DNA of 64,000 nucleotides from HGM11416 sp964532155. Its GTDB lineage: Bacteria > Bacillota > Clostridia > Christensenellales > Borkfalkiaceae. The DNA lies in NCBI GenBank assembly GCA_964532155.1, contig CAZHGN010000003.1:14381-78380 (forward strand), in the 5' to 3' direction. The translations under genes and the position numbers were made by a program. The notes under the pieces are model-generated. The model was not told the DNA's origin and ran no database searches. It saw nothing but the letters and a program-made list of their open reading frames with translations. Positions 25,460 to 32,004 of the stretch are shown in pieces. Within the stretch, counting starts at the first letter, position 1. Every line of letters begins with the position of its first letter.

Positions 25460-26866
25460 ATGAAAAAAACCAAGATTATTTGCACGCTCGGTCCGTCCTC
25501 GTGCGATAAGCAGACGATAGCCGCAATGGCGGACGCCGGAATGAACGTTGCGAGGCTTAATTTTTCGCACGGCGATTATTCGGAACATGCCGCGCGCATA
25601 GCGCTTGTCAAGCAAGTGCGCGAGGAAAAGAAAACGCCGATTGCGATTCTGCTCGACACCAAAGGTCCGGAGTTTCGCATAGGCACGTTCAAAAACGGAA
25701 AAATAACTCTTTGCGAGGGCGATAAGTTTACCTTTACCGCCGACGAGATAGAGGGCGACGAAAGCCGCGTTACCGTAACGTATAAGAAAATTGCCGAGGT
25801 TATGCAACCGGGCGATAAGATACTTTTAAACAACGGGCTTATGGTCTTTTCGGTAGAAAAGGTTGTCGGAAACGGCGTTGAATGCACGGTGGAGGTCGGC
25901 GGTGAACTGTCCGGTCGCAAGTCGATGTATTTCCCCGATAAGCAGCTCGAACTCGATTTTCTTTCCGAAAAAGATAAAGAAGATCTTCTTTTCGGCATAA
26001 GTCAGGGCGTAGATTTCGTCGCGCTGTCCTTTGTTTCTCGTCCGCAAGACGTAATCGACGCAAAAGAGTTTTTAAGGGCTAACGGCGGCGAAAACATCGA
26101 CGTCATTGCCAAGATCGAAAGCCGCACCGGCGTAGATAATCTTCAAGCCATCATGCGCGAGGCCGACGGCATAATGGTCGCAAGAGGGGATCTCGGCGTG
26201 GAAATTCCGTACGAAGAGTTGCCCGACGTGCAGAAAAACATCATAACTCAGTGCCGTATTTACGGAAAACGCGTTATTACCGCAACCGAAATGCTCGAGT
26301 CGATGATACATAATCCGCGCCCTACGCGTGCGGAAATATCCGACGTCGCAAACGCGGTATACGACGGAACGTCCGCGGTTATGCTTTCGGGTGAAACGGC
26401 GGCGGGAGCGTACCCCGTGCGTTCGGTCGAGGCTATGGCGAAGATCGTCGAAAGAGCGGAAAACCACGTTGAATACATTCAATATATAGATAATTACGAC
26501 ATTAAGACTTCGGGCGAGGCGTTGTCGCACGCGGCGAGCTTGCTTGCAAAAGACCTCGGCGCAAAAGCGATTGTCGTTTGCACGCGTACCGGCAGTACGG
26601 CAAGAATGGTTTCTCGTTTCCGTCCGAATATTCCCATCATCGGTCTTACGACGGACGAGCGCGCTTACCAAAAGCTTTCGCTCAGCTGGGGCGTTTCGGC
26701 GTTTAAGGTAGAAGAGTACGGCTCGGTCGATATATTGTTCTATTTTGCCAAGGTTGCAGCCCTCAAGAGCGGGCTTCTCAAAAAGGGCGATAAGATAGTT
26801 ATAACGGGCGGTTCGCCCAACGGCAAAAGCGGTAACACCAACCTTATTTGCGTGGAAACGCTTTAA
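25460..26866 (+). CDS. pyk: Pyruvate kinase
   Basis: 468 residues from ATG 25460 (MKKTKIICTLGPSS) with AAGGTGA upstream. The substrate and metal residues are visible in 'ARLNFSHGDY', 'LLDTKGPEFRIGTF', 'VIAKIESRTGVDN', 'IMVARGDLGVEI' and 'RVITATEMLESMI'; the C-terminal allosteric domain is complete ('VVCTRTGSTARMVSRFRP'). It converts phosphoenolpyruvate and ADP to pyruvate and ATP in the last step of glycolysis. The length equals short-form bacterial enzymes without the extra PEP-utiliser C-terminal domain found in Bacillus. Single-gene transcription unit with promoter and terminator. Confidence 0.98.
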   Translation: MKKTKIICTLGPSSCDKQTIAAMADAGMNVARLNFSHGDYSEHAARIALVKQVREEKKTPIAILLDTKGPEFRIGTFKNGKITLCEGDKFTFTADEIEGDESRVTVTYKKIAEVMQPGDKILLNNGLMVFSVEKVVGNGVECTVEVGGELSGRKSMYFPDKQLELDFLSEKDKEDLLFGISQGVDFVALSFVSRPQDVIDAKEFLRANGGENIDVIAKIESRTGVDNLQAIMREADGIMVARGDLGVEIPYEELPDVQKNIITQCRIYGKRVITATEMLESMIHNPRPTRAEISDVANAVYDGTSAVMLSGETAAGAYPVRSVEAMAKIVERAENHVEYIQYIDNYDIKTSGEALSHAASLLAKDLGAKAIVVCTRTGSTARMVSRFRPNIPIIGLTTDERAYQKLSLSWGVSAFKVEEYGSVDILFYFAKVAALKSGLLKKGDKIVITGGSPNGKSGNTNLICVETL

Positions 26867-26880
26867 TTGAATAAAAACGT

Positions 26881-26917
26881 AAAAGTGCCCCTATAAATCG
26901 ATTATCGGCACTTTTTT
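26881..26917 (+). terminator. pyk terminator, loop holds dispersed motif copy D
   Basis: AAAAGTGCC pairs with GGCACTTTT and runs into TTTTTT, 14 nt after the pyk stop. The loop is made of the reverse-oriented dispersed motif. Confidence 0.88.
26888..26910 (-). repeat. Dispersed motif copy D
   Basis: On the minus strand GATAATCGATTTATAGGGGC is followed by ACTTTT. The motif forms the loop and part of the right arm of the pyk terminator. Confidence 0.65.
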
Positions 26918-26947
26918 GTTGCTTATTGAAAACTATAAGAAGTAAAT

Positions 26948-26963
26948 TTTTGCCTTTCGGCAT
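26948..26963 (+). repeat. 16-bp hairpin repeat, copy 1
   Basis: TTTGCCTTTCGGCATA, containing the hairpin TGCC-TTTC-GGCA, occurs here and again at 27783-27798 right after the scfA stop. Possibly a small structured RNA element. Confidence 0.5.
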
Positions 26964-26990
26964 AATCTTTGCAAGACTATTCGCTTTGCC

Positions 26991-27062
26991 GTAAAAACTT
27001 CCGTTTTTACCCTTTATAGTGTGTAATTCGGCGAAGTCGCAAACCCTTGCAAGCAAGTTTGC
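26991..27062 (+). other. Structured leader of the 27143 gene
   Basis: Two inverted repeats precede the small membrane protein: GTAAAAAC-TTCC-GTTTTTAC (26991-27010, 8 bp) and GCAAAC...GTTTGC (27039-27062) enclosing CTTGCAAG. This could be a regulatory 5' untranslated region; no known riboswitch is recognised. Confidence 0.4.
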
Positions 27063-27142
27063 TCCTTCTTGAATTGAAAAATAACGGCAGACGTTTTTGC
27101 ATAAGACAGCCGACTTCGACATATGGTTTAACGAGGTGTTTT

Positions 27143-27535
27143 ATGCTTTTGGAAAGACTGACGAAATCTTCATTTTTTAAATTTATCATAGGCGTTTTGT
27201 TGGCGGCGATAACGACGTTGGCCGTTCTTGCTTTGCTTGCCGCGGTAGCCGCTGTTTTTGGTGCGAGCGGAACCGTGCTTAAGGCGTTCTCGGTTACGGC
27301 GCGTTTGCTTGCGGCTTGCGCGTGCGCTTACTTTTTTTGCAGCGGCAGGCGCGCGATACTTAACGGAATATTGGCGGGCGTTGCTTCGTTTATCGGCGTG
27401 TTTGTCGTTTACAGCGTATTTTCCGGTATGCCGAGCGTGCCGAAACTGCTGTTAGACATTGCTTTTTCGTTGATTTTTGCACTTGTATTTTCAATTATTT
27501 TCGTTAATTTTAAAAAAACGGGCGATAATTGTTGA
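27143..27535 (+). CDS. Small multi-pass membrane protein, unknown
   Basis: 130 residues from ATG 27143, with GAGGTG 6 nt upstream. Four hydrophobic segments are visible ('FIIGVLLAAITTLAVLALLA', 'VTARLLAACACAYFFC', 'ILAGVASFIGVFVVYSVF', 'LLLDIAFSLIFALVFSIIFV'), with short basic loops, giving a TIGR04086-like four-helix layout. A small membrane protein of this kind is often found just upstream of scfA in Clostridia, which fits the position here. Function is unknown. Confidence 0.7.
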   Translation: MLLERLTKSSFFKFIIGVLLAAITTLAVLALLAAVAAVFGASGTVLKAFSVTARLLAACACAYFFCSGRRAILNGILAGVASFIGVFVVYSVFSGMPSVPKLLLDIAFSLIFALVFSIIFVNFKKTGDNC

Positions 27536-27560
27536 AAAAAAACCTACCTTAGTGTATAAT
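27532..27560 (+). promoter_or_regulatory. scfA (SCIFF) promoter
   Basis: TTGAAA (27532-27537), 17-nt spacer, TATAAT (27555-27560). The -35 overlaps the stop codon of the upstream gene. Its strength fits high expression of a peptide precursor. Confidence 0.8.
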
Positions 27561-27617
27561 ATGCTTAGAAAATTGCAGTCGGACGATAGTTCGTCTTGGC
27601 TGAAACGGAGGCTTATT

Positions 27618-27782
27618 ATGAAAAGAATTAAAACTGTAGCCGTTGCCGCTAAAAAATCCGTAGTCGGTTGCGGAGAATGCAGAAGCACCTGCCAATCGGC
27701 TTGCAAGACCAGCTGCACCGTCGGCAATCAGTCCTGCGAAAAGCAGACCAGAGAAAGAAAAGAAAAAGAAATCCTCGCATAA
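27618..27782 (+). CDS. scfA: SCIFF ranthipeptide precursor
   Basis: 54 residues, ATG 27618 with ACGGAGG upstream. Six cysteines within 23 residues (CGECRSTCQSACKTSC then QSC) define the 'six cysteines in forty-five residues' family that is nearly universal in Clostridia. Cysteines are linked by the maturase ScfB to alpha or other carbons of acceptor residues such as threonine, giving thioether cross-links (known for the family). The lysine/valine-rich leader 'KRIKTVAVAAKKSVVGCG' is also typical. Its role has been linked to quorum sensing and metabolism in solventogenic clostridia, though not firmly. The maturase gene is 161 nt downstream. Confidence 0.95.
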   Translation: MKRIKTVAVAAKKSVVGCGECRSTCQSACKTSCTVGNQSCEKQTRERKEKEILA

Positions 27783-27798
27783 TTTGCCTTTCGGCATA
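27783..27798 (+). repeat. 16-bp hairpin repeat, copy 2
   Basis: TTTGCCTTTCGGCATA immediately after the scfA stop codon, same as 26948-26963. Confidence 0.5.
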
Positions 27799-27844
27799 GG
27801 CGGCTTTTGCCGTCGCGAGCGTTTGCGCGAAATACGCGTTTTCT

Positions 27845-27873
27845 AACCGTACCGTCGTCCGGTACGGTTTTTT
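27845..27873 (+). terminator. Terminator between scfA and scfB
   Basis: AACCGTACC-GTCGTCC-GGTACGGTT followed by TTTT: a 9-bp perfect stem. Being between precursor and maturase, it probably limits read-through so that the peptide is made in excess of the enzyme. Confidence 0.85.
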
Positions 27874-27943
27874 ACGGCTAAGAAAAAGGCGGGCGAAAAA
27901 TATTCGCTCCGTTCTTTTATACGCCTTTTATACGGGAGAAAAA

Positions 27944-29278
27944 ATGGTACATTGCTTCAGTTTCGATGACGATTATTACCTTTACGACGTCGGCAGCGGC
28001 AGTTTGCATAAGTGCGACGCGCTTACTTGTCAGGTCATAAACAAAAGGCAGGGGTTGCCTTATGACTTCGGCGGCGTTTCCGACGACGTTATCGCCGAGA
28101 TAGAGAGCGAGATTGACGAGCTTTCTCAAAACGGTCTTCTTTTTAAGCCCGAGGCGGCTGTCGCACCGGCAAAAAGTAAATACGTAAAGGCGCTTTGTTT
28201 GCACATTTGCCACGATTGCAATTTGCGTTGCAAATACTGTTTTGCGGGCACCGGCTCGTTCAAGGGCGAGCGCTCGTTTATGAGTGAAGAGGTCGCTTTA
28301 AAGGCGATAGATTTTCTCATCGAAAACTCGGGCGATAGAAAGATTTTGGAAACCGACTTTTTCGGCGGCGAACCGCTTATGAACTTCGACGTCGTTAAAA
28401 AGACGGTCGAATACGCCAACGAAAAAGCCGCGAAACTCGGCAAAAAGTTTTTGTTCACGATGACGACCAACGGCGTTTTGCTTACCGGCGAAATTGCTGA
28501 TTGGCTCAACGAGAATATGGAAAACGTCGTTTTAAGCCTCGACGGCCGCAAAGAAGTGCACGACGAAGTGCGTAAAACCGTCAACGGCAAGGGCAGTTTT
28601 GACGTTATTATCGAAAATTTCAAGCGTTTCGTAGAAAAGCGCGGCGATAAGTCGTATTACGTTCGCGGCACTTTCACCAATAAAAATCTCGATTTTGCAA
28701 AAGACGTTCTCTTTATGGCGGACAGCGGTTTTAAGGAAATATCCCTCGAACCCGTCGTTTTGGAAAAGGGGCATGAACTTGCCATATCCGAGGATATGAT
28801 CCCCGGTATTAAAGAAGAATACAAAAAACTCGCAAGGGAATATATCGAGCGCAGAAAGAACGGAAAAGGCTTCCATTTCTTCCACTTCTCGATCGACTTG
28901 GAGGGCGGCCCTTGCTTGCAAAAGCGCGTTAACGCGTGCGGTGCGGGCAACGAATACTTCTCGGTCACGCCGACCGGCGATATTTATCCCTGCCACCAGT
29001 TTGCCGACAAGCCCGAGTTTAAAATGGGCAATGTTTTCGACGGCAAGATCGACGAAAGCATACGCGATAAATTCCGTCTGAGTTCACTCTTCACTCGCGA
29101 AGGGTGCGAGGACTGCTTTGCAAGATTTCACTGCAGCGGCGGCTGCGCGGCTAATAACTACGCCTTCAACGGCGATATAAACAAGCCGTATAAGCCCACG
29201 TGCGAAATGCTTAAGGCGCGTACCGAATGCGCAATGCACATTCTTTCGTGCGAAAAAGAAAACCGCGAGGAAAACTAA
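27944..29278 (+). CDS. scfB: Radical SAM SCIFF peptide maturase
   Basis: 444 residues, ATG with GGGAG upstream. An N-terminal RiPP-recognition-like segment ('YYLYDVGSGSLHKCDALTCQ') precedes the radical SAM motif CNLRCKYC (Cys92, Cys96, Cys99) that binds the SAM-cleaving [4Fe-4S] cluster. 'FFGGEPLMNFD' and 'TTNGVLL' strands follow, then a SPASM domain with auxiliary cluster cysteines ('CGAGNEYFSVTPTGDIYPCH', 'CEDCFARFHCSGGC'). It installs thioether cross-links in ScfA in the cytoplasm. Length and layout match the dedicated SCIFF maturase family. Confidence 0.96.
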   Translation: MVHCFSFDDDYYLYDVGSGSLHKCDALTCQVINKRQGLPYDFGGVSDDVIAEIESEIDELSQNGLLFKPEAAVAPAKSKYVKALCLHICHDCNLRCKYCFAGTGSFKGERSFMSEEVALKAIDFLIENSGDRKILETDFFGGEPLMNFDVVKKTVEYANEKAAKLGKKFLFTMTTNGVLLTGEIADWLNENMENVVLSLDGRKEVHDEVRKTVNGKGSFDVIIENFKRFVEKRGDKSYYVRGTFTNKNLDFAKDVLFMADSGFKEISLEPVVLEKGHELAISEDMIPGIKEEYKKLAREYIERRKNGKGFHFFHFSIDLEGGPCLQKRVNACGAGNEYFSVTPTGDIYPCHQFADKPEFKMGNVFDGKIDESIRDKFRLSSLFTREGCEDCFARFHCSGGCAANNYAFNGDINKPYKPTCEMLKARTECAMHILSCEKENREEN

Positions 29279-29338
29279 ATTTACTTTTTGGTAGAGAGAG
29301 TTTTTAAACGGCTCGGGCAATATTATCTTAAAAAAAAC

Positions 29339-29391
29339 AAGCGCTCTCTTAAAAAAAGCCCGTTCTTTTAGGCTAAGGGGCGCTTTTTTTG
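29339..29391 (+). terminator. scfB terminator
   Basis: A long stem (AAGCGCTCTCTTA pairing with TAAGGGGCGCTT, some G-U) with an inner AGCC/GGCT hairpin, ending in TTTTTTT, about 60 nt after the scfB stop. Confidence 0.75.
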
Positions 29392-29410
29392 GAAAAAGCG
29401 CGAAAAATCA

Positions 29411-29439
29411 TTGACTAATTGCGCTAATCATTATATAAT
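29411..29439 (+). promoter_or_regulatory. secDF promoter
   Basis: TTGACT (29411-29416), 17-nt spacer, TATAAT (29434-29439), 84 nt ahead of the secD ATG. Confidence 0.85.
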
Positions 29440-29523
29440 GTCAAAGTGCGTAATCGCAAGTATTATGCACGCGCGCTACGCGCGCAACGTAACTTTAGGT
29501 GCTTTTTAAAAGCAGGAGGCAAT

Positions 29524-30831
29524 ATGAGCAGTAAGGACAAACAAAGGGCTAACGGCGGACGCGGAAAATCCGTTACCGTAATTACCCTTTTGACCATTCT
29601 TATGGTGATTTTGGGCTTCATGTGTTTTGCAAGCTTCGAAATCCCGGGGTCCATCAAGGATTTTAATTCCATTCTCGATACAGTTGGTAAAGGTATCGAT
29701 ATTTCCGGCGGTTATTACGTCGTTTTGGAACCTGAAGATACCGGTTCCGGTTCGAGCGACACCGACATTTTGGAGCGTGCGCAAAAGATCATCGAAACCA
29801 GACTTAGCGACAAAGGTTATACCGAAGCCGTTATTTCCGTTCAAGACGGAAACAAAATCCGCGTTGAAATCCCGCAGGTCGACGACGACGGCGAGGTTCT
29901 CCAAATCATAGGTCAAACCGGCGAACTTACCTTTAAGGACGCCGACGGGACAATTTGGCTGAACGGCGAAGACCACATTAAGAGCGCATACGTAGGAATG
30001 GAAAACAGCGAATACGTAGTCGTCCTTAACTTTACGACCAAAGGTCAGTCAAGATTTGCCGCCGCTACTAAATACATTTACGACAATCTCAGCGATAAGA
30101 AGCTTTACATCTTTCTCGGCGACTCTTTGGTTCAAAGCCCGACCGTACAAGGCGAGCTTACTCAGGCTTCGGCGCAGATAACGGGTTATACTTCTTACGA
30201 GGACGCTCAAAACATCGCTTCGGTAATCGACAGCGGTAAGCTCCCCATTAAGTACACCGTTACCGAATCGAGAAGTATAAGCTCCAAGCTCGGCGACGAC
30301 GCCGTTGCCAACAGCGCGATCATGGGCGCTATCGGTCTTGCCGTAATCTGCGTTCTCATGCTCGTTCGTTACAGAGGATTGGGACTTGCTTCCGTTTATT
30401 CGCTTATCATTTACGTGCTTTTATACATCGTATTCCTTGCGATTATTCCGAGCATACAGCTTACCCTCCCGGGTATCGCGGGTATCTTGCTTTCGATAGG
30501 TATGGCGGTCGACGCGAACATCGTTATTTTCGAAAGAATACGCGAAGAATCCGAAAACGGCAGAACGGTCGAGGCTTCTATCCAACAGGGCTTCAAGCAC
30601 GCGCTCGTTACCGTACTCGACTCCAATATTACGACCATTTTGGCTGCTATCGTCCTTTGGATTATTTGTCCGGGCACGATAAAAGGCTTTGCAATAACTC
30701 TTCTTATCGGTATCGTTCTTTCGCTCTTTGCATCCCTCCTCATTACGAGATGGATGATAAAGCTCTTAAAGCCGCTTACGAATAACGAGGTTGCATTCTT
30801 CAATCTTAAGAAAGAAGGGGGTGCCGAATAA
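29524..30831 (+). CDS. secD: Protein translocase subunit SecD
   Basis: 435 residues from ATG 29524, which follows AGGAGG by 6 nt. Membrane segment near the N-terminus, then 'GIDISGGYYVVLEP', the large extracytoplasmic P1-type domain, and five C-terminal helices with the conserved 'GIAGILLSIGMAVDANIVIFERIREE' region bearing the RND-type Asp. With SecF it pulls exported proteins through SecYEG using the proton or sodium motive force. secD and secF overlap by 1 nt (TAATG). Confidence 0.97.
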   Translation: MSSKDKQRANGGRGKSVTVITLLTILMVILGFMCFASFEIPGSIKDFNSILDTVGKGIDISGGYYVVLEPEDTGSGSSDTDILERAQKIIETRLSDKGYTEAVISVQDGNKIRVEIPQVDDDGEVLQIIGQTGELTFKDADGTIWLNGEDHIKSAYVGMENSEYVVVLNFTTKGQSRFAAATKYIYDNLSDKKLYIFLGDSLVQSPTVQGELTQASAQITGYTSYEDAQNIASVIDSGKLPIKYTVTESRSISSKLGDDAVANSAIMGAIGLAVICVLMLVRYRGLGLASVYSLIIYVLLYIVFLAIIPSIQLTLPGIAGILLSIGMAVDANIVIFERIREESENGRTVEASIQQGFKHALVTVLDSNITTILAAIVLWIICPGTIKGFAITLLIGIVLSLFASLLITRWMIKLLKPLTNNEVAFFNLKKEGGAE

Positions 30832-31895
30832 TGAGCCGCTTTATGAATAAAGATTATAAAATTGTTGAAAAGACGAAATGGATGGTAATCGTTCCCGTAT
30901 TGCTCATCGTCGTCGCTATCGTATTGATTGCTTGCGGCAGAATGAATATCGGTATGGACTTTACCGGTGGCGCAACCGTTGAATTCGAGCTCGGCGCTTT
31001 TGGCGAGGCGGATTCTTTCAAAAAGACCTTCGATAAGGAAATGCGCGATATTCTTGATGACAATTACGAAATATCCGACCAGATTCAGGTTTCGCCTTCC
31101 GGCTCCGGTTACACCTATTCTTACAGACTTACTTACTTCTTTAAGGGCGAATACGAAGGCGTAGATTATGACGGAAAACTCGGTTCGTCCGACGCCGCGC
31201 ACGACGCTTTCATCAATTCGCTTAAGTCGAGCGAAGAGGGTGGCACGCTTGCAAGACTTCTTGCAAAAACGCGCGAACTCGTTCCTGCCGAAGAAGCCGA
31301 ATCTTTCAATCCTACCGATTCCGAACTTATCCGTGTTTACGACGTCGGCGCGACCGCCTCTAAGACCTTGCTCGACTCGGCAATACTCGCTATCGCCGTT
31401 GCTTTGGTGGTAATCCTCGTTTATATTATAATAAGGTTTAACTTCCTCAGCGGTCTTGCGGCATTGATTGCTCTTATCCACGACATTCTCATTATGACGG
31501 CGTTGACGACGATCTTCTATATTCCCGTCAACTCTACCTTTATCGCTGCGGTTATAACCATTATCGGTTACTCTATCAACGCGTCGATCGTTGTTTTCGA
31601 CAAGATAAGAGAGTGCAGAAATCCTTCCAATTCGGCTTTCGCTATGGCGAGCGACGCGGAAGTTGCTAACTACGCTATAAAGCATTCGTTCGTAAAGATT
31701 TTCCTGTCTACGCTTACCACGCTCATCATGGTAGTTGCGGTCGTTCTCTTCTCGGTTGCAACCATTCAGGAATTCGTATTGCCCATCATCTTTGGTCTTA
31801 TCTCCGGCTTGTTCTCGGCTCTCTGCCTTGCTCCTACGCTTTGGGTTGCATTCAGAAAAATTCAGGCAAACCGTAAGACTGCAAAAAAAGCATAA
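30831..31895 (+). CDS. secF: Protein translocase subunit SecF
   Basis: 354 residues. N-terminal helix, 'IGMDFTGGATVEFEL' signature, P-domain, then helices with 'IALIHDILIMTALTTIF' and 'ITIIGYSINASIVVFDKIRE', the conserved RND-type core. It starts on the ATG that overlaps the secD stop, so the two are translationally coupled. With giant secreted substrates encoded nearby (for example the 2545-residue protease) SecDF is likely in demand. Confidence 0.97.
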   Translation: MSRFMNKDYKIVEKTKWMVIVPVLLIVVAIVLIACGRMNIGMDFTGGATVEFELGAFGEADSFKKTFDKEMRDILDDNYEISDQIQVSPSGSGYTYSYRLTYFFKGEYEGVDYDGKLGSSDAAHDAFINSLKSSEEGGTLARLLAKTRELVPAEEAESFNPTDSELIRVYDVGATASKTLLDSAILAIAVALVVILVYIIIRFNFLSGLAALIALIHDILIMTALTTIFYIPVNSTFIAAVITIIGYSINASIVVFDKIRECRNPSNSAFAMASDAEVANYAIKHSFVKIFLSTLTTLIMVVAVVLFSVATIQEFVLPIIFGLISGLFSALCLAPTLWVAFRKIQANRKTAKKA

Positions 31896-31910
31896 TCTAA
31901 CTGAGCGATT

Positions 31911-31943
31911 TGGCGGGCGGGATTTTTCCTGCCCGCTTTGCGT
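31911..31943 (+). terminator. secF terminator
   Basis: GCGGGC (31913-31918) pairs with GCCCGC (31931-31936) and is followed by TTTGCGTTT; a modest U-tract. Confidence 0.6.
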
Positions 31944-32004
31944 TTATTAACTTCCGCATTTTACTGAGGAAAAAAATCAAATTATTATAAAGGAGCTTAT
32001 TTTT

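Noticed and set aside
30411..31685. A 424-codon minus-strand ORF opposite secD/secF
   Set aside because: It is antisense to two unmistakable secDF genes, has no ribosome site, and its composition (many R, N, Y) is what the reverse frame of this codon usage gives.
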